Numbered from the stretch's first letter, positions 1-7,389 are shown. The stretch is 19,587 nucleotides of DNA from DASPKW01 sp038244055 (GCA_038244055.1 JBBRTW010000081.1:1-19587); one strand, 5' to 3'. The notes: generated by a model not told the origin, from the letters alone. Numbers and translations are program-made.

Positions 1-695
1 CACGGGCTGAGGGTCAGGGTGGAGGGGTTGGGCATGGTTGATGTGAGAGGCAGGGGGGGGCGGCCGGGGATTGGCGGGCAATCGTCGATCGTGGGGAAGA
101 GATTCTTGCCGCAGCAGAGCGACAGGCTCAGGCGATCCATGAGCGTAAGAAGGCGGAAGTTGAATCGAAGCTGATCTTCGGCCGGCGCGCTGCCGGGCGC
201 GGCCAAACCGAGTTGGCGAGGGAGGTCGTTGGAGAGACCCAGGCGGGCGCGGAGTGTTTCCTGGATTTCGACTTGGCGGTGCTGGAATTTGTTCATCTCA
301 AAAACGTCGGGGCGGGAGAGAGGCTTTGCGGCGGGGTTGAAGGCGTGGGAAAGCAGAAGCGAGGAGAGATTGAGAACGTGGAGGCTGACGAGGAGGCCGG
401 GGTAATCGCCGGCCTGTGCGGCGCGGTCGACGGAGGCAGACCAGACTTTCACCGCGATGGGCACGGGGACTTCGAAGACGTGCAGGGGTTGGCCGGCCGG
501 ATTCAAGGTTGGCGCGTCATCGTGGAGCGGCCAGCCGGAATCGTGGAGAGTGATTCCGGTGATGGTTTCCTGGTAGGGATCAGGGCGGGCGAATCGAGAA
601 TTGCCGAAATGACGGGCGAGTTCGCCGGCCAGCAGCGCGTGGTCGTGCTGGGTGATCAGGTAATAGTGGTCGGGGCCGGCATCTCGGCGGATCAT
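1..695 (-). CDS. DUF3891 family protein (3' end cut by window edge)
   Basis: I translated this by hand from the minus strand. The ATG at 695 opens a frame of 231 codons with no stop before the window edge. The N-terminus begins MIRRDAGPDHYYLITQHDHA and continues with an LLAGELARHFG segment, then HDSGW near residues 51-55 and a downstream FNFRLLTLMDRLSLSLCCG block. This order (a QHDHA motif, HD-GW, a hydrophobic helical region, and a late MDxLSL-CCG block) matches my memory of the DUF3891 family. The His/Asp pairs hint at an HD-type metal site, but no activity is established. It has no signal peptide and should be cytoplasmic. The start lies 28 bp after the stop of the upstream secreted protein, which suggests co-transcription. 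No clear Shine-Dalgarno is present. A run of eight G at 53-60 is a possible sequencing risk, but the frame past it still reads plausibly (MPNPSTLTLSP). Confidence 0.8.
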   Translation of the reverse strand, partial: MIRRDAGPDHYYLITQHDHALLAGELARHFGNSRFARPDPYQETITGITLHDSGWPLHDDAPTLNPAGQPLHVFEVPVPIAVKVWSASVDRAAQAGDYPGLLVSLHVLNLSSLLLSHAFNPAAKPLSRPDVFEMNKFQHRQVEIQETLRARLGLSNDLPRQLGLAAPGSAPAEDQLRFNFRLLTLMDRLSLSLCCGKNLFPTIDDCPPIPGRPPLPLTSTMPNPSTLTLSP

Positions 696-723
696 GTGGG
701 GGCGATTCTGTTGGCCGGATTCG

Positions 724-1311
724 TTACTTGGCGGGGGCCTTGGGCTGATCAGCGGGAATATCGGTGGCCGGTTTCTCGGCGGGGGCCTTTTCAGGCGGAG
801 CCTTCTCGATGTGTCCCCAGAGATATCCGCCATGATCCTTACCCGACCAGGTGCCGGCATATTGGTCCTTGTACACGACCACGCGCGACGTGTAGGTGCC
901 CAGTCCGGGGACGTTGAAATCGGTCACGCTGATGACAGCGGTGTCGCCCGCCCACTTGACGGGAATGAGCAGGGGGATGGTGACGTCCTTGCCGCCGAAC
1001 TGGATCCGGGCATTGAAGACCCAGGTGTCTCCTTTGCCCGGAAGTTTCTGCACCGAGACGATCGTGTACTTGTCTCCCTTGGGGGCATGCACGCCATCGC
1101 TCCATTGGCCGGCCATTACGGCGTTAGTCATCCGCTCGGCGAAGGCCTTATCAAGCTCCTCCTGGCTGGGAGCGGCGGCGGGCGCGGCTTCTGGGGGTTT
1201 TGAATCGGGCTTAGGCTGGGCGGCAGCGCGGGGAGAAAGTGTGAAGAGGGCCAGGGCGGCGGTGAGGAGGAAGGTGGAGAGGCGCGTGGAGCGTAAAGTG
1301 GGTTGATTCAT
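724..1311 (-). CDS. small secreted protein, conserved planctomycete-type family of unknown function
   Basis: This is a 195-residue protein with a Sec-type signal peptide (basic start, hydrophobic stretch about residues 11-25, then an Ala-rich cleavage region near SPRAAAQ). A low-complexity Pro/Ala/Lys stretch follows, then a conserved-looking core at about 60-165 with the blocks KYTIVSVQKLPG, WVFNARIQFGGKDVTIP, VKWAGDTAVIS, GLGTYTSRVVVY and YAGTWSG. I recall this WAGDTxVI/GTxTxRVxxY/YAGTW pattern from unannotated planctomycete proteins, but I know of no function. The C-terminus is a Pro/Ala/Lys tail with three EKxP-like repeats. Two ATGs lie 6 bp apart. The second, at 1311, is preferred because AAAGGA sits 8 nt upstream of it but only 2 nt before the first (1317). 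It lies between the esterase-like gene and the DUF3891 gene on the same strand. Confidence 0.8.
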   Translation of the reverse strand: MNQPTLRSTRLSTFLLTAALALFTLSPRAAAQPKPDSKPPEAAPAAAPSQEELDKAFAERMTNAVMAGQWSDGVHAPKGDKYTIVSVQKLPGKGDTWVFNARIQFGGKDVTIPLLIPVKWAGDTAVISVTDFNVPGLGTYTSRVVVYKDQYAGTWSGKDHGGYLWGHIEKAPPEKAPAEKPATDIPADQPKAPAK

Positions 1312-1426
1312 GGTCATGGTCCTTTGTGGATTGGCCGGCAGATATAGTATGAGCGTGGATGAAGATTGTGGACTGGAATTTGGGGAATTTCGTGATGGAA
1401 AATGCTGGTGTGAAGAAGGTTGTTCT

Positions 1427-1448
1427 GGGCAGACAAGAATGTCTACCC
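1427..1448. repeat. REP-like hairpin between two minus-strand genes
   Basis: GGGCAGACA and TGTCTACCC pair with one mismatch around the loop AGAA. It lies 24 bp downstream of the stop of the esterase-like gene. Read through on the minus strand, the sequence spells VGRHSCLPR, a peptide I recall seeing in spurious ORFs of environmental planctomycete-like genomes, so I take this as one copy of a dispersed palindrome. No T-run follows it on the minus strand, so it is not a classic intrinsic terminator. Confidence 0.5.
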
Positions 1449-1471
1449 ACCATCATGCCGGCTGATTCACG

Positions 1472-3283
1472 TTATTGGGGGAAGATTTCGGTGGCCGCTC
1501 GCGCGCCGGTGGCTTCGGGGCCACGAACATTGGTGATTTCAGCGCCCGATGCGGAACTGGCGGGGGCCCAGTGAATTTCGCCGGGGCGGCGGACGAGAGA
1601 TTCACCCGCCACAGCGCTGTACTTGCTGAGGTAGCCGATGAATTTGGTTTTGCCGTTGTCGATGGAGAAGATATGCGCCTGGTAGGCGGGTTTGCCTTCG
1701 TGGGTGAAGGGGGGTCGAGTGGATGCCAGGTCGGTGAAAATGGTCTTGCCTTCATCGATGGTGAAGAAGAACTTTTTGTCGGGCGCGTCGGCCGGCGTGG
1801 CGGACACACCGCCCGAGGCGGCGCCGGTGGAGGAGTTGGAGGAGCCGGAGGAGGGATTGGAGGGCTGCGTGGTTGATGCGCGCGGCGGCACCAGGTCGAT
1901 ATCCACGGCAGCCGTAAAATAGCGCCAGCCCCGGCCAATGAAAAGCTGATCGCGGAGCATTTCATCGATGCTGGGTTTGACGATCCCTTCGAAGCGCCCC
2001 TTGCCGTTGATGATGATGACCACCGGCTGGGTGAGATCCATCATCTGGTCGTTGAGGTAGAAGCGCAGGGAGGCGATGTTGTCGGTCTTGGCCTCGATCT
2101 TCTGCGGGCCGGTGAGGGCGGCCTGCACGCTATGCGTGTTCTCGTTGACGATGATCTGCCCCGTGCCCTTGCGGAGCGTGAGGTGTTTTTCCGCGCCTGG
2201 GGTGAGCGGCTGGTAGACCTGGAGCCAGTCGATGCGGTTGAAGGTCGGGTCGGGGCGCGTGGAGCGGAGATTGACCTGCTTGGGGTAGAGTTCGCGCGTG
2301 CGGCCGCGCAGGGTGACGTAGCATTTCTCGACCATGTCGGGCGTGGGAACGTGCCCCATGTTGCGGGTCTGCTCGAAGACGACATCGTATTTGAAGTTTT
2401 TCAAGACACTGACGATCGCGCCGGATTGGTTTGAGTTGATGATCTTGTCGGTGGTGTCGGCCCAGACGACGGGGAGGATGTTGCGGAGATTGAGCAGGCG
2501 GACGCGCTGCCAGTCACCCGAGGCCGCCCCGGCGAGCGGGTTGATCGCGGCGAAGTAGGTGGTGTAGTGGAGGGCGAGATTCCAGACGGCGTGGCCGGCC
2601 ATGCCGTGGCCGACCATGTAAACTCGCGCCGGGTCGATATTCACCTTTCCCGCGACATCATGCATCGCCTGGATGACCGTATTCATCCCCTTGACCGAGG
2701 GGCCATAGAACTCATCGAGATTGAGACGGGGCATGATGACCACCGCATCGGGATGGCGGGTGAGCTCATCGTTCATCCAGTCGGAGTAGAGGCGGACGAC
2801 TTCATCGGCGGTCGGAGGCTTGGCGGGGTCGGTGATCAGGACATTGACGGCCGGGAGGCGGATCACGAGGGGCCAGGATTTGGTGCGGTCGTAGTCCTTG
2901 GGGAGGCCGAGAAAATACTGAACGTGATGGGGAGGAATGTCTTCCTTCACATGGGCGACCCCCGGTGCCAGGGCGGGCCAGCCCAGGCGGATATGGCACA
3001 TCCGGCCGAGCGTGGCGGCATCGACTCCCGAGGCGTCGAGAGATTTGACCAGGGTCTTGCGATCCTCGTTAGCATCGGCCACGAAATATTTTTCCAGAAG
3101 CTGATGGGCCGCGTAAAGCTTGTCGAAGGAAGCGGGGTCGTACTTGGGAATCTCGGCCGCGTAAAGTTTCTCCAGCGCGGCGCGGGGGAGCAATTCTTCG
3201 GGCTGGGCAGCGCGGGCGGGGCGGGCGGCCGTCAATGAAAGACTGAGGGCGATCAGCGCGATGATGGAGCGGCGGGGGGGCAT
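1472..3283 (-). CDS. secreted esterase-like alpha/beta-hydrolase lacking the nucleophile serine, with a C-terminal planctomycete-type domain
   Basis: This is a 603-residue exported protein with a signal peptide at about 1-26 ending in ARA-AQ. The middle (about 115-345) resembles the PHB-depolymerase/phospholipase-like esterases of the alpha/beta-hydrolase fold: a YFLGLPKDYDRTKSWPLVIRLP strand region, DPARVYMVGHGMAG at the nucleophile elbow (225-230), an acid-loop region near WADTTDK (275-280) and a His at MGHVPTP (311). The elbow should read GxSxG; here it is G-H-G-M-A-G, so the serine position is Gly227 (codon 2603-2605). It is therefore probably not a normal serine hydrolase. Residues 345-470 form an Ig-like region. 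A Ser/Gly-rich linker follows at about 472-500, then a block at 503-556 (FFFTIDEGKTIF, PPFTHEGKPA, KFIGYLSKYS) that I recall from other planctomycete exported proteins but cannot name. No strong Shine-Dalgarno is seen. Confidence 0.75.
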   Translation of the reverse strand: MPPRRSIIALIALSLSLTAARPARAAQPEELLPRAALEKLYAAEIPKYDPASFDKLYAAHQLLEKYFVADANEDRKTLVKSLDASGVDAATLGRMCHIRLGWPALAPGVAHVKEDIPPHHVQYFLGLPKDYDRTKSWPLVIRLPAVNVLITDPAKPPTADEVVRLYSDWMNDELTRHPDAVVIMPRLNLDEFYGPSVKGMNTVIQAMHDVAGKVNIDPARVYMVGHGMAGHAVWNLALHYTTYFAAINPLAGAASGDWQRVRLLNLRNILPVVWADTTDKIINSNQSGAIVSVLKNFKYDVVFEQTRNMGHVPTPDMVEKCYVTLRGRTRELYPKQVNLRSTRPDPTFNRIDWLQVYQPLTPGAEKHLTLRKGTGQIIVNENTHSVQAALTGPQKIEAKTDNIASLRFYLNDQMMDLTQPVVIIINGKGRFEGIVKPSIDEMLRDQLFIGRGWRYFTAAVDIDLVPPRASTTQPSNPSSGSSNSSTGAASGGVSATPADAPDKKFFFTIDEGKTIFTDLASTRPPFTHEGKPAYQAHIFSIDNGKTKFIGYLSKYSAVAGESLVRRPGEIHWAPASSASGAEITNVRGPEATGARAATEIFPQ

Positions 3284-3360
3284 GGCGATGAGGATACCTT
3301 ATTTCGAAGCCGCACGCATTCCCATCGGCTTGCCTTGCGCTACCATAGGCCGAGGAGATG

Positions 3361-3532
3361 CGCAAAGAAGCAAAGGGACCAAGGGGCAAAGAAGAGAAGA
3401 CAAAGACGTTGAAGAGGGAAGAAAATGCGCTCAAAGGAGAAGAGGTGACGCAGGCGCGGCATTCCGTCCGCTCTCTTTATTTATGAATCCCCTCTTCTCT
3501 TCTTTGCATCTTAGTTCCTTTGCACCTTTGCG
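3361..3532. repeat. long imperfect inverted repeat with 40-bp arms
   Basis: The arms are 3361-3400 and 3493-3532. The reverse complement of the right arm matches the left arm at 34 of 40 positions. Both consist of repeated CGCAAAG/GCAAAGG/AGAAGAGAAGA words. The 92-bp loop between them is purine-rich on its left side and shows no gene. The structure fills most of the roughly 290-bp gap between the dipeptidase stop and the esterase-like gene start (3284-3572), which has no supported coding sequence. It could fold into a large hairpin in the minus-strand transcript and separate the two genes transcriptionally. Confidence 0.75.
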
Positions 3533-3572
3533 CGCCGCCCTGGCATCGAATGCCATCGGAGCTGGAGCCGGT

Positions 3573-4679
3573 TTACTCCCCGGGCAGCGCCCGCCCGAAG
3601 AAGGTCAGCCAGTTTCCGTGAAAGATGTTCTCCATATCCGCCTGGGAGTAACCGCGTCCGGCCAGGAGTGGAGCCAGCGCCCGCAGGTCCGAATAAATGC
3701 GCAGATCGCGCGGCGTCTGCTCGTACCCGAAGCCGCCGTCGAGATCCGTCCCCAGCGCCGCATGGGCACAATCGCCGGCGATCTGGCAGACATGATCGAG
3801 GTGATCGGCGACGGCGGCCAGGGAGACTACCTCGGGGCGCGTCTTCTGCCGCACCCAGCCGGGGTAGAGCATCCAAGCGTCCAAAGCTGTTCCGATGACC
3901 CCGCCGCGCTTGCAGATCGCGCCAATCTGTTCATCGGTGAGCTGGCGATCGCCGGGGACGAGCGCGCGGCAGTTGTGATGGCTGGCCAGGATCGGCCCGT
4001 CGAAATAGTCCAGCGCCTGCTTCATCGACTGATCGCAGAGGTGGGTGACATCCAGGATCATGCCCAGATCGTCCATCACCCGCAGCAGCTCGATCCCGGC
4101 CGATGAAAGCGGCCCCTCCACAGCCGTCCCGTAGGCGTATTGCCCGCGCCCATAGTGGGCCAGCCCGGCAGCGCGGAGGCCAGCATCGTGCCACTGCCGC
4201 GCCTGTTCGGGATAAGTAATTGGATCGGTCCCCTCCATGCTCAGAATGATCCCCAGCGGTGTGGTCGCGGGAGCTTTTGCATAGGCTTCCCAATGTGCGG
4301 CCAGATCTCCCCGCCGGCGGAGAATTTTCACATGGCCCTGCTCTTCCATCAGCCGATACCAGGCGAGCTGTGCATGGGCGGCGGCGTTGGCAAGCGCCGG
4401 TGTGACGTAATCCAGATCCGTTCGCAGAACTTTTTCCCGCGGTTTCTGCTCGGGGCCGGAGCGCGCTAAAAGTGTCGCCACACAGACCGCCACACCCGCG
4501 CGGCGCAGCTCGGGGAGGCTGAGCACGTTCGTCCCCCGCGCTGGATGATCGGTCATGCCCGCCTCGGCAGCGCGGATGTCGGCGACTTCCAAAGTAAGAT
4601 CGCGATTGAAGACGACCGCGCTCCAGGCGAGATCGAGATGGGAGTCAAAGATCAGCGGAGGCACGGGGGATGGGGTCAT
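3573..4679 (-). CDS. membrane dipeptidase (peptidase family M19, renal dipeptidase-like)
   Basis: This is a zinc-dependent dipeptidase of the amidohydrolase superfamily; family members cleave L-Xaa-D/L-Xaa dipeptides. The metal ligands can be located: DSHLD near residues 13-16 (HxD), SMEGTDPI with the bridging Glu at 149, DVTHL with His at 213, ASHHNCRAL with His at 234, and GTDLDGGFG with Asp at about 312. The late FHGNWLTFF replaces the usual GxNxLR block. The length of 368 residues is normal. No signal peptide or lipobox is visible, so it is probably cytoplasmic despite the family name. The ATG at 4679 is preferred because the residues added by the ATG at 4742 do not resemble the family; neither start has a good Shine-Dalgarno. 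It follows murB on the same strand with about 157 bp between them. Confidence 0.92.
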   Translation of the reverse strand: MTPSPVPPLIFDSHLDLAWSAVVFNRDLTLEVADIRAAEAGMTDHPARGTNVLSLPELRRAGVAVCVATLLARSGPEQKPREKVLRTDLDYVTPALANAAAHAQLAWYRLMEEQGHVKILRRRGDLAAHWEAYAKAPATTPLGIILSMEGTDPITYPEQARQWHDAGLRAAGLAHYGRGQYAYGTAVEGPLSSAGIELLRVMDDLGMILDVTHLCDQSMKQALDYFDGPILASHHNCRALVPGDRQLTDEQIGAICKRGGVIGTALDAWMLYPGWVRQKTRPEVVSLAAVADHLDHVCQIAGDCAHAALGTDLDGGFGYEQTPRDLRIYSDLRALAPLLAGRGYSQADMENIFHGNWLTFFGRALPGE

Positions 4680-4772
4680 GGCGCATAGTTTAGAATGGAA
4701 TGAGCCGTTTTGAAGCCCGGGAACCATCCAACCCATTGCCAATCAGAACATGAGGTAGCGGCGCTGCACCCC

Positions 4773-4820
4773 CGCATTGTCCCATTGTCCCCCCGTCTCA
4801 TTGTCTCATTGTCCCATTGT
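4773..4820. repeat. 8-bp tandem repeat, six units
   Basis: Six in-phase octamers of the form CYCATTGT are present: CGCATTGT, CCCATTGT, a degenerate CCCCCCGT, CTCATTGT twice, and CCCATTGT. The array ends 16 bp beyond the murB stop codon, in the gap between murB and the dipeptidase gene. No coding function is visible. Confidence 0.8.
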
Positions 4821-4836
4821 CTCCACCCCGCCACCC

Positions 4837-5829
4837 TCACCACATCTGCACTTCCGTCTCCAGCGCGATCTCATTTTTCTCCCACACCTTCTCCTGGATG
4901 ATCTTGATTAACTTCTTCACATCCTCGGCCACGCATCCGGGGTGGGCGATCAGGAAATTCGCGTGGATGCGCGACACCTCCGCGCCGCCGACTTGCAATC
5001 CCTTCAGCCCCGCCTGATCGATCAGCGCCCCCGCGCTCAGCCCGCGCGGGTTCCTGAAGACGCAGCCGGCGCTTTTGGTGTTCAGCGGCTGGCTGTTGCG
5101 CTTGAACATCCAGATTTCCTTGGTGCGCTTCATGATCCGCTCGGGGTCGTCTTCATCGAGTTGGAGGGTCGCGCCGAGGATGAAGGGGGCGGTGATGTTG
5201 GTATGGCGATACTCGAAGATCAGGTCGTCGCGCGTGCGCTCGAAAACGGTGCCTTCGGAGTCCATGACGGTAATGGATCGAACCACCGCGCCGATATCGC
5301 CGAACTTGCCGCCGGCGTTCATCTTGATCCCGCCGCCGATCGTGCCGGGAATCCCGGCCAGGCATTCGATTCCCGCCAGGCCCTGCCGAACCGTGCGGAC
5401 GATCAATTTCTGCATATCCACGCCCGCGCCGACTTCGACGATCTGCTGATCGAAACGCACCCGCCGCCAGTGCTCCTCATCGAGGCGGAAGACCGCGCCT
5501 TCCACGCCATCATCGGAGATCAGTACATTCGCCCCGAGCCCGAGGACGTGAATCGGAATACCATTTTCGAGACAGCGCGAGGCCGCCAGTTGCAACTCTT
5601 CTAGGCTCCGCGGCTGAATGAAATATCGCGCCGGCCCGCCGAGCTTGTACCAGGTGTACCGGGCCAGCGGATGGTTTTCGGTGACGATCGATTCGAGGCC
5701 GGAAAAGGGGGAGGTGAGGCGCAGCGACGGCGCGGAGGGCGAGCCCGGTGAAGGCGGGTTGGAGGATGGAGAGGGCGGCGGGGTCACGACTAACAATGCT
5801 CCAAACAATTCAATATCGAGCGAGGGCAT
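4837..5829 (-). CDS. murB: UDP-N-acetylenolpyruvoylglucosamine reductase MurB
   Basis: MurB is the FAD- and NADPH-dependent cytoplasmic enzyme that reduces UDP-GlcNAc-enolpyruvate to UDP-MurNAc. Residues 52-70 (ENHPLARYTWYKLGGPARYF) are the usual start of the FAD domain. HVLGLGANVLISDDGVEG (94-111) and IECLAGIPGTIGGGIKMNAG (154-173) are FAD/diphosphate-binding segments. FEYRHTNI (205-212) carries the conserved Tyr-Arg. SAGCVFRNP (253-261) is the catalytic block with Cys256 where many MurBs have the proton-donor Ser; I believe Cys is a natural variant. ALETEVQMW supplies the late catalytic Glu. The first 45 residues are an unusual Pro/Ser-rich extension. The start is supported by AGGAG 8 nt upstream, which lies inside a dispersed repeat. 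It follows murC with 87 bp between. Confidence 0.95.
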   Translation of the reverse strand: MPSLDIELFGALLVVTPPPSPSSNPPSPGSPSAPSLRLTSPFSGLESIVTENHPLARYTWYKLGGPARYFIQPRSLEELQLAASRCLENGIPIHVLGLGANVLISDDGVEGAVFRLDEEHWRRVRFDQQIVEVGAGVDMQKLIVRTVRQGLAGIECLAGIPGTIGGGIKMNAGGKFGDIGAVVRSITVMDSEGTVFERTRDDLIFEYRHTNITAPFILGATLQLDEDDPERIMKRTKEIWMFKRNSQPLNTKSAGCVFRNPRGLSAGALIDQAGLKGLQVGGAEVSRIHANFLIAHPGCVAEDVKKLIKIIQEKVWEKNEIALETEVQMW

Positions 5830-5833
5830 CGCT

Positions 5834-5949
5834 CCCTCTCCTGTACTCGGGAGAGGGCGGGGGTGAGGGTCTTTGGACCGCGAAAACAGTCCGCTTTCCC
5901 AATCCGCCGAAGGCCCTCACCCTAACCCTCTCCCGAGTACAGGAGAGGG
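5834..5949. repeat. 116-bp palindromic MITE-like element, copy 1 (murC/murB junction)
   Basis: The 24-bp outer arms (5834-5857 and 5926-5949) are perfect reverse complements of one another. Each arm is itself a hairpin of the form CCCTCTCC-loop-GGGAGAGGG. Inside them GGGTGAGGGTC and CCCTCACCC extend the symmetry. The centre contains CCGCGAAAAC and CAATCCGCC, which recur in copy 2 at 9079-9189 in the opposite orientation. It has no transposase, so it is a non-autonomous or REP-like element. It overlaps the end of murC and supplies the ribosome-binding site of murB. Confidence 0.85.
5838..5842 (-). promoter_or_regulatory. Shine-Dalgarno AGGAG of murB, provided by the repeat element
   Basis: On the minus strand AGGAG lies 8 nt before the ATG at 5829. 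Only the last four bases before the ATG fall outside the repeat arm. It is one of the better ribosome-binding sites in the window and supports the long murB start. Confidence 0.55.
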
Positions 5950-7389
5950 GACCAGCAACTCCCTCCCAATGTCACATACGTTGCCAGCGCCGATGGTGAG
6001 AATCAAGTCGCCGGGGCGGGCTTGGGATTTCAAATATTCGGTGATTTCGGGGAAGGTGGGGATGTGGAGGGCGCGGTTGCCGGCGGCGTTGATGCGGTCG
6101 ACCAGATGCCTGGACGTGGTCAAACGTTTTTCTTCTTCGGAATCGCGGGAAGCATAGATGTCGGCGATGATCGCGATATCGGCATTGGCGAAGCAGGTGG
6201 CGAAATCGTCCATCAGGGTGCGGGTGCGGCTGTGCTGATGGGGTTGGAAGACGCAAAGGAGGCGCTGAGGGCTGTAACGCTGGCGGAGGGCGGAAAGGGT
6301 GGCGCGGATTTCGGTGGGGTGGTGGCCGTAATCATCGACCAGAATAGCGCCGTTGAATTCCCCCACATGGCTCATGCGGCGGTCCACCCCGGTGAAGGTG
6401 TTGATGGCGGCGGCAGCCTGGCCGGGGGCGATGCCGGCGGCGTTGCAGGCGGCGAGGGCGAGCGTGGCGTTGAAGAGATTGTGGGCGCCGGGGATGGCGA
6501 GGTGGAGTTCGGCGACAGGTTGGCCGTTGAAATGAACATTTCCGCGATGGCACCCTTCCCTGGCGGGGAGCTCGATCGTATTCCAATCCAGGGTGCTGAC
6601 GGGCGCGATGTTGTTGTCGTTGGTCAGCCCGATCCATTGAATGGGGCGGTCGAGACCCCCGAGGGCCGTGGCCACGTGCGGGTCCTGACCATTGGCCAGA
6701 ATAAGACCGTCGGCCGGAACCAGCGAAACGAAATGGCGAAATGACGCGATGATATCGGCCAGATCTTTATAGCAATCGAGATGGTCAGTTTCGATATTCG
6801 TGATGAGCGCGACGGCCGGATGGAGGTTGTGGAAGGAGCGGTCGTACTCGCAGGCCTCGACGACAAACGACTGGCCCTTGCCCGAGCGGGATGAGCCGCC
6901 GAGTTGCGGGACGGTCCCGCCGATTACGAAAGACGGGTCGGCCCCGCACGCGAGCAGGGCGTGGGAGATCATCGAGGTCGTGGTGGTCTTGCCATGCGTG
7001 CCCGCGACGGCGATGGCGATGCGCTCGCGCATCACCAGCCCAAGAAGTTGGGCGTATTTGATGACTGTCAGCCCAAGCCGGCGGGCGGCGATGAACTCGA
7101 TATTATGGTCGGGCACGGCCGCGGTGCGGACGACGAGGAAAAGATCCTTATCGAGAAGCTCGCCAAGCTGATCGCGGGTGATCTTCGCGCCGCGCTGGAT
7201 GAGCGCCAGGGTCTGCTCGTTGAAATTCGGCTCCGACCCCGTGACCTTCGCGCCGGCATCCATGAGCATCTTCGCCAGCCCGGCCATGCCGCAGCCGCCG
7301 ATGCCAATGAAATGCACACGCCGGCCGACAAAGCGGCTGGTTGGCAGGGGATTGGAGCGCGACTCCGTTCGCAACTCAGTGAGTTTCAT
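5917..7389 (-). CDS. murC: UDP-N-acetylmuramate--L-alanine ligase MurC
   Basis: MurC is the ATP-dependent cytoplasmic ligase that adds L-Ala to UDP-MurNAc. With the ATG at 7389 the protein has 490 residues. VHFIGIGGCGMAGLA (about 25-39) is the N-terminal UDP-binding glycine loop. AGTHGKTTTTS (129-139) is the ATP P-loop. EACEYDRSFH (178-187) and TNIETDHLD (197-205) are central-domain motifs, and ILVDDYGHHPTEI and FQPHQHSRT lie in the C-terminal domain. The frame stays open up to 7608, but the added residues run through a tandem-repeat region (PSAHCPLHTAYCFH) and do not look coding, so an internal start is chosen; 7413 is a third candidate. The family-like sequence ends at IGRELL. The last 11 codons, ending PSPVLGRGLG, and the stop come from the repeat at 5834-5949. 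Confidence 0.95.
   Translation of the reverse strand: MKLTELRTESRSNPLPTSRFVGRRVHFIGIGGCGMAGLAKMLMDAGAKVTGSEPNFNEQTLALIQRGAKITRDQLGELLDKDLFLVVRTAAVPDHNIEFIAARRLGLTVIKYAQLLGLVMRERIAIAVAGTHGKTTTTSMISHALLACGADPSFVIGGTVPQLGGSSRSGKGQSFVVEACEYDRSFHNLHPAVALITNIETDHLDCYKDLADIIASFRHFVSLVPADGLILANGQDPHVATALGGLDRPIQWIGLTNDNNIAPVSTLDWNTIELPAREGCHRGNVHFNGQPVAELHLAIPGAHNLFNATLALAACNAAGIAPGQAAAAINTFTGVDRRMSHVGEFNGAILVDDYGHHPTEIRATLSALRQRYSPQRLLCVFQPHQHSRTRTLMDDFATCFANADIAIIADIYASRDSEEEKRLTTSRHLVDRINAAGNRALHIPTFPEITEYLKSQARPGDLILTIGAGNVCDIGRELLVPSPVLGRGLG

Noticed and set aside
1211..1456. 81-codon minus-strand frame with VGRHSCLPR
   Set aside because: It reads through a REP-like hairpin and overlaps the start of the small secreted protein in another frame; peptide is a repeat artefact.
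5748..5999. 83-codon plus-strand frame across the murC/murB junction
   Set aside because: It is a translation of the palindromic element (TLTLSRVQERG-like), not a gene.
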